DNA of 64,000 nucleotides from NCBI GenBank assembly GCA_013076295.1, contig RQOL01000374.1:3834743-3898742 (forward strand). The letters run 5' to 3'. Position 1 is the stretch's first letter. Each line of letters starts with the position of its first letter. The notes beneath the pieces were generated by a model. It did no database searches and had not been told where the DNA came from. It was given only the letters and a program-made list of their open reading frames with translations. A program made the position numbers and the translations under genes. Positions 18,566 through 30,805 of the stretch are shown here, in pieces. The DNA is from Sanderia malayensis. Taxonomy: Eukaryota; Cnidaria; Scyphozoa; Semaeostomeae; Pelagiidae.

Positions 18566-19309
18566 AAACATACAAACACTTGTGGAAAGTTGAAATGGGG
18601 AAAATCGTGCAAATAGTGCCTAAAAATTCATAACATTGACTTTGTTTTCATTAGGCCTAAGCGTTGCAAGCATGCCAAAGCAACGCCTACTACAAAAACC
18701 ATAACTATTTCAAATTAAAATACAGCTGTCACCTGCGTTCCGAATTGTTTCCTACAACTCTCCAGGGGTCTTTCAAACAATTAGCAGCACTTTACAAAGA
18801 TAAATCAGCTCGTAAAACACTTTGCAAGGCGCCCTTTGTGTGCAAGAGAAAAACATGTGTCTTCTCCAAAAGTACCTGCTGCAGCCCGAGGACAAATAAT
18901 GAGTCGCGTGAAAAGAGCCAATCAAATTGCAGGAAAAGGCGAAAGGGGTCACGTGAAGAGCGAACACTCTGTTCGAAAATGGAGTTCGCGACGCGAATTT
19001 GGAAGTTTCGCCACCGTAAACTGTAGTTTTTTCGTGATAGCACAATTAGTGGAGTAATTAATGGAAGAACTCAAAAATTCTTTAAAAATTGGCATGCAAA
19101 AATAGATAACTTTTGCCTATTCTAGAAATGGAGCCTTTCCATGCAAGTGCCAACCTTGTGCGCCCCCATTGAAAAAAGCCTTATTGATCACCGATTCGCC
19201 GTTTCGGCCTATTGTTTTGGGGCGTTCGACCTATTGTTTCGAGTCGAATCTATTGCTTTAGACAGAGTTTTGCCACCGTCACGTGACATCATAGAATATA
19301 TACATTAGA
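18566..19309 (-). mobile_element. Helitron-like element, 5' part (minus strand)
   Basis: On the minus strand it starts TCTAATGTATATATTCTATG at 19309 and follows the 53220 element closely (CACGTGACGG, CAATAGATTCGAC, CACCATTTCC-type interior) down to the CGATTTTCCCCATTT segment near 18600. It then passes into microsatellite (18479-18565 and 17219-17767), interrupted by the element at 17768-18478. Its 3' CTAG end is not found; the LINE lies where it should be. Confidence 0.65.
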
Positions 19310-19465
19310 CTAGCCGGGGGCCCGGTCGCTACACTCCCTCCCCGGAGCCCCCCAAGCAACAAAAGTTTAATGTGGTTGGAGGGCTTCGCGCACTGCATTC
19401 GCTCCCGCTCATGCCCTTTCCCACCCCACGTACAGTGGTTTGGCTCTCCCTCGCTCCCCTGTCTA
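19310..19465 (-). mobile_element. Helitron-like element, 3' end fragment
   Basis: On the minus strand this piece contains GGGCATGAGCGGGAGCGAATGC, CCAACCACATTAA and GGGCCCCCGGCTAG. It ends CTAG at 19310 and is followed without a gap by TCTAATG at 19309, a head-to-tail junction like that at 55441/55442. The 5' portion is missing. Confidence 0.6.
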
Positions 19466-20126
19466 TCTATTGTCACGATTGTAGTGTTTAACATGCATGG
19501 AAATTAGTTTTAGCGATCAGCCTCGTTTTCATTTGAAAATCCTCGTTTTCAACAGTTAAGCCTTGTGCTGATGGTACAGTAGATAAGATGCAACATCAAA
19601 GTTTGTTATGTTGTAGGGACAACAACAATTAGCCTGCTATTAGTTGAGTGCATGCATTGACACTTGGCTGTGGTACTTTGTCAACCTAATGCAAACAGTA
19701 AAGGATGATCTATGATGAGCATCCAGAATTTAAATTAATGTTGATTTACAGAGGTATGGTTTTGTTTCCATGATAAGATGATACTGACGCATTGATTTTT
19801 AATAAAGCAATAGGTATATAGCCTGCAATACTTGCATTTGTACAAAGATGTATATCAGTAGATCTACAACGTGAAAGAGACAAATTATATTATATTTAAC
19901 ATGTTGGTATATTACTATCAAGGTTAATAAAGAATTAGATTTGGATAACATAGCTGTTGGGAGTTAAATATGCTCTTAGTGAAAAATTGTTCATGTTGAT
20001 TGAATGTATGTCAATATGAAAAGAAATAAAGAAATGAATATTGATGAGTATGATATGACATTACAGTATGACATCACAGACCAAACAGATCATGTAAAGC
20101 AATTGGCACAAAAAAGCTTTATATAG
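19466..20126. other. AT-rich non-coding DNA
   Basis: No supported gene or structured repeat seen. Confidence 0.4.
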
Positions 20127-20590
20127 AACATAAGTATAAGCACCGTAGACGGTGGATAACGAATGCAAAAGTACTTGATGAACATCATGAATGGGATGGG
20201 AATTGCACGGTGAAAGGAGTTTCACAGGAGTATTGGGCTTGGCTGGTAAGGCAAAGAAGGCAGTCACAAAGTGAAAAGAATCGTAAAGAAAAATATTATA
20301 AACAAATTAAAGCCACTGGAATATGTGGGTACAGCGTGAAACACTCTTTCCCAAAACATGAAATATAAAAAGCCATGAAACATAAGCGGAGTTGTCAATT
20401 TTCGTCTCAAGAAACTATATGTTATCAGTGAGTGAAACACAATTGGCCTAAGCAATTATATGGGAACTTGAATAGGGTGAAACTAAAAATAAACACTACT
20501 TACTCCTGAGCTGCGGCAAAATGAATGTTTCTCTCAGGTTTACTTTCTCTTATTTCAGCATCAAGGTCCGTTGCGATCCACAATTTGGGA
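20127..20590. repeat. Diverged duplicated block, copy A
   Basis: The stretch from about 20230 (TTGGGCTTGGCTGGTAAGG) to 20590 aligns with 24428-24790: both have AAAGAAGGCAG(T/C)CACAAAG, AACTATATGT, and then CTCT(T/C)ATTTCAG followed by ATCAA. A plus-strand exon-like segment 20127-20248 (acceptor TTTATATAG, donor CTG|GTAAGG) encodes HRRRWITNAKVLDEHHEWD. The minus strand is also open in places. The shared coding pattern suggests remnants of one gene or transposon exon; I do not recognise the family. Confidence 0.4.
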
Positions 20591-20599
20591 AACGAATAT

Positions 20600-23500
20600 T
20601 CGGAGAGCACAACCAGCGGCATGATAAATTGCTACGTTGACGAAACATAGCATAAATCAAAATCACACAACATATTCTATTGTTATGCAGCCTCGTTTTG
20701 ACATAATTTTGTGATTGAGCTGGATTGGCTAAGAATCAACCCAGCCCAAACCCAGCCCATGAAAAGAGAATTGAACTGAACAAAGAACATGCTGGCATTG
20801 CATCCTTCCTTTCTTCTTTTCTGCTCGTTCACTGGGGCACTGGCGATGGTAAGTAGGTTTTCCACATCGTTTTATATCATTGTGATCGTTGAAGTTACAT
20901 CTTTAAAATACATCTGTAGCGTTTCTGTGAAGGTTTTCATTCATTTTCGCAGCGTATAAGGCTTGAAGAAATATAGTATTTTATAAAATCCCTTGAGAGT
21001 AGGCCACATTTAAGAAAAACGGATGATAGAGTTAAGATACATTTTCTGCATTGGAAAATGAGATAAGATTCTGTGCTGCTTACGTTATAGTACATGTATT
21101 ATTCTTGAATTTTAGGTAGTGCATAATTTGTGTGATGTGATGTCAATGAAGGCAACTGTTGACTGGGTAAGTAAGTATTGAAATATGGGAGCCGATGACA
21201 CATGCGAAAGGCCATCTAGTTCATTTATAAAGACGCGTTTTTGAAATATATTTCTTGCAAATTTTTCGGGCTTGTGTCACAGGATGTGAAACGTACTGTT
21301 GGTGATGAATATTTCTTGGCGAAATATATATGTTGGCAAAATGCATGATTTTTCAAAGGTAGAAGTCTTGTGGCTATTTTTGCAATGTTATTATTATTAA
21401 TTATTATTTTAATCTACCGTTCTAATTTAATACATCGTAATAACTATAGAACAAAACAAACAAATAACATTGAAACAATACGAACAAAACACAAGCACGA
21501 ACATGATATCACGAAGAACAACTACAACTACAACTGTCCCTGTCTGCCCCTTACCAAAGATAAAATTTCTGTTGTGGGCACTTCTGCCCACATGCATCTG
21601 GTAAGGGCTTGCACTTTTTCTTTGTTTCTTTTTTTTTGTGTATTTTTTTCTTTTTTGAAGTTTTTTTTTTTCAAGATTTTGATATTTATTTCCTAAGATG
21701 TCCTGTTGAGAAGAACACACTGCTACAGAAGGAGTTAAAAGTAAGCAATATGTTATAGACACAGATGAGATCTGAATTTTGCATTGCAACTTACGCTATT
21801 TCATCCTTTGCTAAATATATATTAATATATTAACATATTATTACTCTCTTCATATGGGATGAAGCCTGCATTAATTATTGTATATTATATTATTTATTGG
21901 TATGTTTCACAGATGAGATGGGAATTTTGCATTGCAACTTACGCTATTTCTTCCTTCGTTAAATGCCTGCCTTCGGTGCTAACGAAGTGAAACTTGGTGC
22001 CTCTGTGAATGGCACTGAATTTGAAGGCACATTGCCTTTTTAGTGACCCAATATTAGTAAAGTCAATTAGCTAGGATTAATATGAGAACAATATATTAAA
22101 AACAGTGACTCACATAGGATACAATTGTGTTTCCTTGTAAAGCAGTTTGATAATATATGCATGACATTTATATAGATTTATCAATATATGGATGATAGTA
22201 TTTTTCAATGTTACATCAGTTTCCTCACCACAATAAACCACTGTGGGTTCCTTCGCCACTTCAGGCTCAACTGCTGCAGGCTCAACTGCTGCAGGCTCAT
22301 TAATCATGGCAAGTTCCATTTCACTATCCACATTTACACTATATATAAATATATTGTCATTGTCAGTCAAAGGTGACTTAATAGGCTATCACTTGTTTCA
22401 ATTTGCCTCTACTGTTCTCTTAATGTAACAATAATATATACTTTTAATGTATTAATATGAAACAGTTCTATTTTGTGCAGAAAATGAATAATAATTATCT
22501 TTCTTACAATGAGCGGGAGAGACTAAAGGCAGGCAGAAAACACAGAAATAAATTCGTGAACTTACGGTAACAGTAGTTGCAAAAATTATCTATTTCAGGT
22601 GAACCTGTAAAGGATAAAATTGTTATAATATTGTGAAAATATCCACTGCAATGGCAATTGTGACATAAAATATAGCAGCTTGAGCTTTTTTAAAGCTATT
22701 TAGTTATGAATAGCCTGTATTTTCTTTTGAAAGTAAAAGGAACATTAAAAATACATGTGTCAAATTTTTACGCACGCTATGTCCTCTATGACGCAAGAAA
22801 AATTTTAAATTTCGCGCCGCTATTGTTGTTGCTAGGACGCCGAAATTGCCGTGAAAATCTGATGATACCAGTATTAGCTGCAGGAGATTACGTCGTGCTG
22901 TGCTGCATTGATTGTATTGTGATTGTAGTTTTCAAGAGCAACAAAACTTGTAATTATGCGATAACTATTAGAATTACAATTGCGATGAGAATACATATAA
23001 GGAACCTAGGTGAGGGCCTAGTTGTTTAAGTTCGTTATTTTGAGATCTCTTTGACCACTCAGTAGTTGTAAAAGTTCTTTAATTTTAAGTTGGGCATTTG
23101 GTGGACATAATTAGTAGAGATGCAAGAAAAGCATTCAAATTCATCGTTTTGCTACGTGAAAAGATAAGAGGTTAACACATGAAGAAGCTTCATATAATGT
23201 AAAAGTACTGAAAATCAATGGAACCGGCTTCCTAATTTTAAATTATGCGGAAATATTAATATACTCAAAATGAAAAGATGGCTTAGTGATTTGGCCTGTA
23301 GTAGTAAACGTTCCTTAACTTTTCTATCTTATACATGTAGGTTCCTTATAAAAAAGTTTGTAACTTCAAGTTGACATTATGTTGTAATTGTTCTGAGGAT
23401 TCAATGAGTTTGTGTGCTTGCATGTTAATTGTATGGCAAAGCTCTTTATGATATAAGACACATTGTAAGATGGTATTACAGTTCGTGTAATACAGTGTCC

Positions 23501-24410
23501 ATATACTGAAAACATAAGCAAGTGTCGATGATATATACAATTAGAATGTTGTTGACTAAAAAAAACAGAAATACTTTGTCTTGAATGAGGAGACACCATA
23601 CACTATTAATGAGGAGACAGCATACACTATGAGGTTCTGGTTAAAAAGATATCTACAATGGGAAACTATCACAACTTATCATGCAAGAATCTCAATATTC
23701 AAGTAAGATAACAAAGACATATTTATGCAGATATAGATTATTAAAATGCATTAATAATGTTTGCTTTTGTGGTAAGAGCCATCTTAGCTTGTTTTGTCCA
23801 GTGTAATGGAGGATCCTATCAGTCATTGATACAATGTATGCTTCCCACAAAATTTGAAAAAGTTGTGGTGTAATGGTTGTAAAGTCATTGCAGTCTGTGC
23901 CTGGCATACTGAGGTTCTGGCAATGCATCTGCCTGATAAGGGACATCATTAAGTGACAATGTGGAAGAAATAAGTATCTACAGGTTTAGAATACTGTAAG
24001 TGATTTGTTAAGAAAACATTTAGTGGTAGTCAATATAGAAATATTATTCAGCCTGTATTTATTCAGTCTGTATTTCAAGCAGGGTGCATTAATTGATTTA
24101 TCTATTCATATGGAATAGAGAGCATCATTTGTTGAATATTGTACCTGACTTGGGAAATAGTTTGAAGAGAACATTTTGAATCATTGATTGAATTTTCCAT
24201 TGCCTTTGACTAAATGAATCTGTACAAAAAATTTGAAAAGAGCATTAATGAGTGTGGTAGACAAAAGATATATCCAATGCCTGTGTAATGAGGAAGGTGG
24301 TTAGTAAATAAAGTGTGGGTTTTTTCCAGGGCTTGAACTTGACTTTCACTGGTTTCCTTCATGTACATCACAACAATTAAAGAATAAACATCTTGGATAA
24401 ACACAAAGGT
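20600..24410. other. Long stretch with no supported gene
   Basis: The stretch is AT-rich. A ~55-bp segment (TTTTGCATTGCAACTTACGCTATTTC) occurs twice, at about 21763-21817 and 21911-21965. T-rich runs lie at 21615-21680. A minus-strand exon-like piece at 22217-22342 (acceptor TATATATAG) encodes a Glu/Pro/Val repeat (EPAAVEPAAVEPEVAKE) of unknown identity. Short open frames at 22706-23029 and 23692-23949 show no recognisable motif. Confidence 0.4.
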
Positions 24411-24412
24411 TC

Positions 24413-24632
24413 ATGAGGATATCAGTGGGCTTTGGTTGTAAAACAAAGAAGGCAGCCACAAAGTCAATAAATTCGTTAGGAACTATATTCACGAAAACAA
24501 AAATTCCAGGAAGAGCAATGCACATTTCTTTTGAAAACAAAGTAGGTACTGAAAAAAACATTGGAGAATTTCCAGAATTCTGGCCTAACAAACTATATGT
24601 AAAGCGTGAGTTGAATAGAAATGGCGCAAGGT
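24413..24632 (+). repeat. Diverged duplicated block, copy B (exon-like)
   Basis: Homologous to 20230-20590. On plus it is open for 73 codons and ends GCGCAAG|GTAAGC, a good donor, with a CTCTCATTTCAG acceptor at about 24763. The peptide (e.g. EFPEFWPNKLYVKREL) is not recognised. Minus-strand frames of the two copies also resemble each other, so coding strand is undecided. Confidence 0.35.
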
Positions 24633-25240
24633 AAGCAATTTCCACTTAACACATCAAATTGGATGAACGTGAAAATATACATTGTTGACCTCTGATTCAT
24701 AGCAGCCTAGTTGTTTCCTTTATGTCAATAAAAGTACATCACCTTTATTTTCTCTCATTTCAGTATCAAATTCGCTTATATCTAAATATCCATTGTTTCA
24801 TTGTCCAAAATGAACCTGATTTACCTTTGGTGAACAGCAAGGTAGTTGTTTCCTTTGAGTCAGGAGGGCTTTATGAGGTATAATTACATTGAGTTCAGCA
24901 ACAAAATCCAATCCATGCCATATGTTGGCAGACAGAAACTTAGACCTGACAGGCAACAATAGTGCAATGATGAGACATAACATAGATGAAAATCATACAT
25001 AGACAGCACAAAGGTGTTTGAAATGAGAGACAGAAGTCTCGCCTCGTTTGAATGATCTTAGCAGAAATGCATCTAATTAAAAATGAAGTCAATAAATTTT
25101 GTTATGATATTATTGAATGGAGATTTACATGGGACAAATACACAAATATATGAATATTAAAACTGTAACGATAGATAAAATATCTATCTCCTGGCTATCT
25201 ACTATTGAAAACGTAAATCGCTAATTTAAAAACCTTATCA

Positions 25241-25771
25241 TTAATGCGGAAGATCGGAAAGATATACACTACAGTACAAAGAACATGTTTTGATCTTCTT
25301 GTCTCTTTGCTGATAAGCAAAATTTTCAACTGTGGTGAAACCGCCATCAATCTTGACGCCATTGTAGTGAGCCAGGTAAGTTGCTGTGTATGGTGGGATA
25401 CCAAAGTTGTTTCTACAAAGGGTGTGGATGTCATCATAACTTGCTTGACGTTGTACTTCTTCAGAAAAACTTTGATTTAGTTTCAATGTGTACTTTTTTC
25501 TCTCTAAACATTTCAATCCAAATGAAACTGGTTTCACCATAACAGCACGATTGTTTGCATCAAGTCGATTAGTATGAGTTTTCTTGATCAGTTTTCTTAA
25601 TTCTTCAGCACGTTCTTCATATGTTTTGGCTTTCTGATTGCCAATATTGCCATCCTTGTTGTCTTGGTTGAATTTTTTCCTGAATGATAGAATATCTCTA
25701 TACACCAATCCAATTTCCAGCAACTTTGCATCTGAACAACTTGTTGCCACATCATCATCAATTTTGTTTAC
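25241..25771 (-). other. Hypothetical exon of unknown protein
   Basis: This is an open minus-strand segment of ~177 codons that begins after a good acceptor (CTTTCCAG|GTAAAC) and ends in a stop. The sequence is rich in Lys/Glu with the stretches TYEERAEELRKLIKKTH and YDDIHTLCRNNFG. Composition and the splice site support real, or once real, coding sequence. I do not recognise a domain; it could be a terminal exon of a host gene or of a transposon accessory gene. No partner exon was identified. Confidence 0.35.
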
Positions 25772-25789
25772 CTGGAAAGCTGGCAGCAA

Positions 25790-26258
25790 GTAATCAATAT
25801 TTCTTGAAAGAAATCCAGATGAAATAACATGATAAGTATAAAACTAAGGGTTTTTAAGGGGTTTCAGCCATCACTCTATCATTGAAAACCTTGTTTATAA
25901 GTACTCCTAATGCCAACTGATGAAAAATTCACTTGGAAACATCATGTACAATAAATTTTGTCTACCATAGGAAACTATATGAAAACAGAAAATTTTGATA
26001 ATTTAACTGTGTAATGCCACCTAGGCCAATCTAAATTAGGCCTATAATAGGTCAAGTTTCTTTCTGTCCTCACTCTTTCTTCAAAGTAATTTGCCCTTTT
26101 GGTTGCATGAAAATTGTATCACGACACAGATATTCTCATTATTTATGTAAACCTTTCGAATAACTTTACGTTCTGTTAATATAAATGGATGAAAATATTG
26201 ACAAACCTGTGCATATCCTGCCATGCCCTCCATGACGATGCCAAATCGACTTAGGCCT
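25790..26258. other. Non-coding spacer
   Basis: AT-rich, with no supported gene, between the 25.2-kb exon and the GCGGCCGC-rich block. Confidence 0.4.
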
Positions 26259-26726
26259 AAGATGCGTCTTTGAGGACACGCGGCAACAGATACAAAAACA
26301 TGCGGCCGCACAATAAGATGCGCGGCCGCACGTCTGAAACCAGCGGCCGCGCAGTTGAAAGTAGCGGCCGCACTTTTCAGGGCACAAAATCTGACGAGAC
26401 ACATGTCATAGGCAATAATTCATGGAACCGATTTTCGTTTTCGTGTTCAAATTGCAGACCAGACCAAAAATATGCTCTTAGAACGCGCGGCCGCACATCA
26501 TAAATGTGCGGCCGCACGTCTTACCCCTTCTATGGTCCAAGGTATGCGGCCGCATATTTGACACAAAATAAAGTGGAGTCTTAAAACACGCGGCCGCATG
26601 TCTGAAACGTGGGGCCGCGTCCCTTAAGGTTGTGTTGTAAAACACGCGGCATCACATCCAAGAGGCGCGGCCACGCTTCAAGACACGCGGCCGCGTGTCT
26701 TGCCGCGAGTCTTAACCTTGAGAAGT
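26259..26726. repeat. GCGGCCGC-rich repeat block
   Basis: Within ~450 bp there are nine exact GCGGCCGC octamers and several one- or two-base variants, in a genome segment that is otherwise AT-rich. The octamers are separated by 10-100 bp and often sit in ACGCGGCCGC(A/G)TGTCT contexts. The outer edges (CTAAGATGCGTCTTTGAGGACACGCGG and the complement of ACGCGGCCGCGTG...AGTCTTAA) are loosely inverted, suggesting a non-autonomous transposon with subterminal repeats. It lies exactly where the minus-strand LINE ORF2 stops being recognisable. Confidence 0.6.
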
Positions 26727-26729
26727 TAA

Positions 26730-28198
26730 AAGGTTAAGTTGTCCGAATCAGCCACGGTAACCGGAGCAATAAACAAACTATTTGTTGATGGGTTTCTTAG
26801 ATAATCAGTGAATTGTGTTCTTGGTTTGCCACGCTTGTTTAACAAATTTGTCACAATGCTGGTAAAAAAATTATTAAAACTGTTTGCCACTTTTTTTATC
26901 ATTTACTCGGTTGCCATTAATATTTATGGATATATCTGTTGAGTCTTTTGGTTTTGAAGAGTTTATAATTTCATTTATCCCTTTCTAAATTATTTTTGAG
27001 TTGTTTTTAAATTTTTCAAAATAGATTCTGTAATGGTTTTTCTTGCTACGACGGATGAGATGGTTTAGTGTATCCCTGTAATATTTGTAATGTTGATCAA
27101 ATGTGACGTCTTAGTTTTAAGACATTTTTATATAATTTATTTTTTGTTGATATAGATTTTAATAATCCGTTTGTAATCCAAGGTTTAAGTTGCTGTTTAG
27201 TTTCTTTTCTTGAAAGCTTTTTAAGTGGTGCATGTTTGTTTATTATATCAAGTATATTGCCTTGAAATTTGTCATAAAGTTCTTCTATGTCTTTATTATT
27301 GTTGTTGTCTGTTGAAAGGTTGATTGAGGCAATTTCGTTTATGTAATCTGTTATCTTTATCAAATGTTCTGTAGCTATAATATGTTATCTTTATCAAATG
27401 TTCTGTAGCTTCTTTTGAATGTTGCTGGTTGTGTGTGTTTTGAAACTCTTTTATCAATTAAGGCAAAATTAGGCATATGATCTGATATTTTGGGTATCAG
27501 GTTTCCACTAATAGCATTAGTTTCAACTGAATTTAGGAAGATGTTATCCATAAGAGTTGGTCTTTGGATATCATTATATCTTGTTAGTTGTAATATTAAA
27601 GGCTGTAAAAAGTTTGAAAGCATTAAATTGAAGAAGCTTTCTACTTCAGGTACATGTTCGTAAGTTAGCAGACCAAGGTTAATATCGCCTGATATTATTA
27701 TTTGTTTATTTTCTTTAGAAATTTGTTTTATTGTATGAGCCAGATAAGTAAAGAACTTTTTTGGATCATTACATGGATGGTTATATATTACACCTATGAT
27801 AATATTTGATCCTTTTGTGTTTAAAACCTCGATCCAAAAGGCTTCAAACTCGCATATGCTATCTTTATAAGTTTTATTTAGGTCTTCCCTTGTTTCAGAT
27901 TGAATACCATTTGATACGAAAAAGCCACATCCCCCACTTTTACTGTTGCCTTTAGTTTCTATAAAGGGTTTGTAATTTGTTAGATTAATATTTTTAACTT
28001 CTTTGTCATTTTTTTGCTGTGCCATGTTTCTGAAAGCGCAATGACGTCGAAATTGTAATCTAGGTCATGTAAGGCAAGAGAGAGGTTATCGCAGCTGTTT
28101 AGTATGGAGCGGATATTTGTATGAAATATACTGAAATGTTCAATTGTTTCTGAATTAATATTTTTAACCAACTTATAAAATGCATGTGCAGTGTAGTA
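26730..28198 (-). pseudogene. LINE ORF2 fragment: endonuclease and linker, no RT
   Basis: Minus-strand sequence encodes an APE-type endonuclease of an ORF1-bearing LINE: HTNIRSI, DVIALSETWH (catalytic Glu region), a glycine-rich GGCGFFV, IIISGDINL, and SDHMPNFALI. This is followed by the linker between endonuclease and RT (KPWITNGLLKSI, YYRDTLNHLIRRSKK, and RNPSTNSLFIAPVT near 26760). Frame breaks occur near 27990 and 27370. The reverse transcriptase core is absent: recognisable sequence ends at the GCGGCCGC block. The reading frame upstream is interrupted by the 28199-28606 insertion. Confidence 0.8.
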
Positions 28199-28606
28199 CT
28201 CTTGTGTGCATAACAAACAGGGGGGTTAAAATAAACGGGGGGTGGGGAAAAATCCTCAAAAACTAATAAACGGGGGGTCAAAATAAACGGGGGGATGGAA
28301 TCTCCAAAAAGCAACAGAGGGGGGATGCACAGTACTAATAAATGATCTTTCTTGATGTTGAAAATCTAGAAGTGCTACTAATATAGAAAAGGAAAAATTA
28401 ATTATGTTCATGCTCATCATTCACATAATTTAAGTACATCAAATTCAAATTCCAACAATTTTGTAAACAGCAGTGCAAAACCAAAAATTCTAAATTTGAA
28501 TTGCCAAAAAACAATAAACGGGGAGGGTCAGAATTAGCTCCGGGGGGTGAGAAAATTTTTAAAAAATTCATAAGCGGAGGGGGTACGTTTATTATGCACA
28601 CAAGAG
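28199..28606. mobile_element. Small inverted-repeat transposon (MITE), TA target
   Basis: It is bounded by inverted copies of CTCTTGTGTGCATAAYAAAC with TA on both outer sides (28197-28198 and 28607-28608). Inside, the motif AATAAACGGGGGG recurs several times in both orientations. Removing it rejoins the LINE frame (…CACTTTCAAC with TACACTGCACATGC…), which proves insertion into the LINE. No coding capacity; TA duplication suggests a Tc1/mariner-type mobiliser, by inference. Confidence 0.75.
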
Positions 28607-29290
28607 TAGTTGAAAGTGTGACGAGAAGTAGCATGATTAGTAATATCATTTTCAAAAAGAGTGTCCTATTCTTTAAGCTCTAATTTGTTGATGTTAAGTT
28701 TTTCAAGCAATGAGTAATCACAATTAAGTGATTCGGTATTCACTATTTGGCAACGGCATGTAAAATTTGAATTGAAAAAAAATTCTAAGAGTTCATCATT
28801 TCATAGGTTTGTAAACGGAAATCGGTCTTGTCTACAGTTTTTGCAACACCATTCATTTAGAATTTGAGAAAGATCAGATGACTCCCATAATTGAAGTCTG
28901 GAACATCTCCTATGAATCATGCATCCGCAATCTTGGCAGGGTATCCCTTACCGACGTCAATAACACTCATTTTGCAAGAAGTGCAAATTCAAAGGTATTT
29001 CTCAGAGGAAACGATAGACTTGTTAGAAATTTCTGTTTGATCTCGTACTGCAAGGGTTGTATTTCCAAACATGCTATTACTCAGAGACTGAAAAGGGAAC
29101 ATACCTTGCAAGCATAAGCGGCAAAACCAGAATTTTTCAATGTTTTCCGAAAACATTTCAAAATCATTTTTCTTAAGTAGTGAGCATTTATAGTGGAACC
29201 AGTAATTTCAGTTATCGCAACATATTGATTTATGGCTATCGAGAACAACTTTTTGACATTTAGGACAGTTTTGGTTCGTGGTCATTGGGG
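28607..29290 (-). pseudogene. LINE ORF2 N-terminal region with PHD-like zinc finger
   Basis: Minus-strand frame beginning near 29282 encodes MTTNQNCPKCQK...HKSICCD...YWFHYKC...FWFCRLC, a PHD-type Cys/His pattern found at the start of ORF2 in several LINE lineages. A TGA replaces the expected Cys codon before NYWFH, and further stops follow around 28985. The region sits between ORF1 and the endonuclease, in the expected order. Confidence 0.65.
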
Positions 29291-29333
29291 TTTTTAAAAG
29301 GGTTAATTAGTTAATTCATAATAGCTAACTGAA

Positions 29334-30209
29334 TTATAGAATCTGAGCATAACTAACAGAAAACTGAACGAATGTCTTACGCAAGATTTTCAAGTCTGCT
29401 TCATAATTGATTTTGATAATCGGATCATTGTCATCTTTACGTAGGTTGATCACACCATTCTTCGTCCATACATGTTTGAAACCAAGCTCTCTCTTCTTAA
29501 CTTTAGTGAGGCGTAGAAGATTCTTTATCCTGCTGGTAAGGCTCTCGTTAACATAGATTTTACCAGTCACGTCAGATTGGCCGTTTTTTGGGGGCAATGA
29601 ATAGCCAAGGTCTGAGATCTTGCATCTTTTCCATTTATATTTAGCATCCTTGGACATAATTTTTTCTCTTTTTTTCCTTGACTTAAATTTGACTATTATA
29701 GGGGCTTCATTCTTTGTCGAGATGCGATGGGCTGCTTCGATGTCATTTGAAATCCAAATTACTCCCAGTTTTTCTGCTAAACTTATCACTATCTTTTCGC
29801 AGTTCTCTTCTCTGGATCTTGGGATTCCACTGATTTCAATCATTTCTCGTCTTCCGTGTTTCTCAAGATCATCAATGGCTTTGGATTGTACCTTTTCCTT
29901 TTTTTCTTGTACATTTATGCGTGCATCCAAAGATTCATTTTCTCTTCGAAGGATGACATTCTCTTTTAGAACATTGCCAACTTGAAGGCGAAAGCTTTCG
30001 AATTGATCTGCTTGGAATTGCTGTGACTTCTCTATTTCTTTTTGGTTTTTCTCAATTTCCGATATTTTCTTTGTCCAAAGGCTGTTGATTTTGTCTTTAA
30101 ACTTGGCAATCGACTGTACTAGCTGTCCTCGAATTGATTTTTCCAATCGGATTTCGAATTCATTTAGATTCTTCTTCAAAATTTCATCAAATTGTTTATT
30201 AATCTCCAC
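29334..30209 (-). CDS. LINE ORF1 protein (coiled coil plus RRM-like, 291 aa)
   Basis: ORF1 is open. Residues ~1-120 are Lys/Glu/Gln-rich and predicted coiled coil; ~120-230 hold GRREMIEISGIPRSREENCE and DIEAAHRISTKNEAPIIVKF, the conserved RRM-like/transposase_22 pattern of L1-type ORF1 proteins; the C-terminus contains YVNESLTSRIKNLL. Such proteins bind the element's own RNA as trimers. It is followed by ORF2 on the same strand after ~45 bp. ORF1 has no stop while ORF2 is broken and truncated, so the copy is dead overall. Confidence 0.85.
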   Translation of the reverse strand: MEINKQFDEILKKNLNEFEIRLEKSIRGQLVQSIAKFKDKINSLWTKKISEIEKNQKEIEKSQQFQADQFESFRLQVGNVLKENVILRRENESLDARINVQEKKEKVQSKAIDDLEKHGRREMIEISGIPRSREENCEKIVISLAEKLGVIWISNDIEAAHRISTKNEAPIIVKFKSRKKREKIMSKDAKYKWKRCKISDLGYSLPPKNGQSDVTGKIYVNESLTSRIKNLLRLTKVKKRELGFKHVWTKNGVINLRKDDNDPIIKINYEADLKILRKTFVQFSVSYAQIL

Positions 30210-30805
30210 ATTGTTTAATAAAATTCCGTGACATTTGGAAATAAAATAAAAGTAAGGAATAAAATGACAAAAAAAAGAAATTTTATGACAAGACTTCTTG
30301 ATAGAAGTCTTTCATCTTTCCACTGTTCAAAAGCACGTCCGCTGCCCACGACAATCGAAAGAAAGGAAATAAATCACAGAAAATAAATCATAAATTCTCA
30401 CTATCTTCTGCGATCGGAAAATTTTCGAAGAAATTCTTCAAACATCGAACAATTTGGAACCATCGTTCTCTAATTAAGTAAATGGATCAAAACGAGGCTA
30501 AAATAAAAGTTTCAACTTTAACAATAGACTACACACTAACGAAAAATGGTAGGAGCGTGGTTTTTTTTTAACTCTACCGTACAATCATAACCTTTCAATT
30601 CATGAATTTAAATTCCACCGCCTATAAACATAACAAACCATTTCAATCACCATAAAGGCAAAAGCCCCGTGAAAATAGTGCCATTCTGCATCTATGACGT
30701 CACTGGTACAGTTGAGGAAAAAATTTTTTGCAGCATCGTGATTAGCATCCCGGAAAACCCCCAAAAAGCACCTCAATATCTATTGTACTTCGATTTTCAT
30801 ACCAG
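30210..30805. other. Probable LINE 5' region
   Basis: Non-coding sequence upstream of ORF1; no gene seen. It ends at the inverted-repeat element at 30806. Confidence 0.4.
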
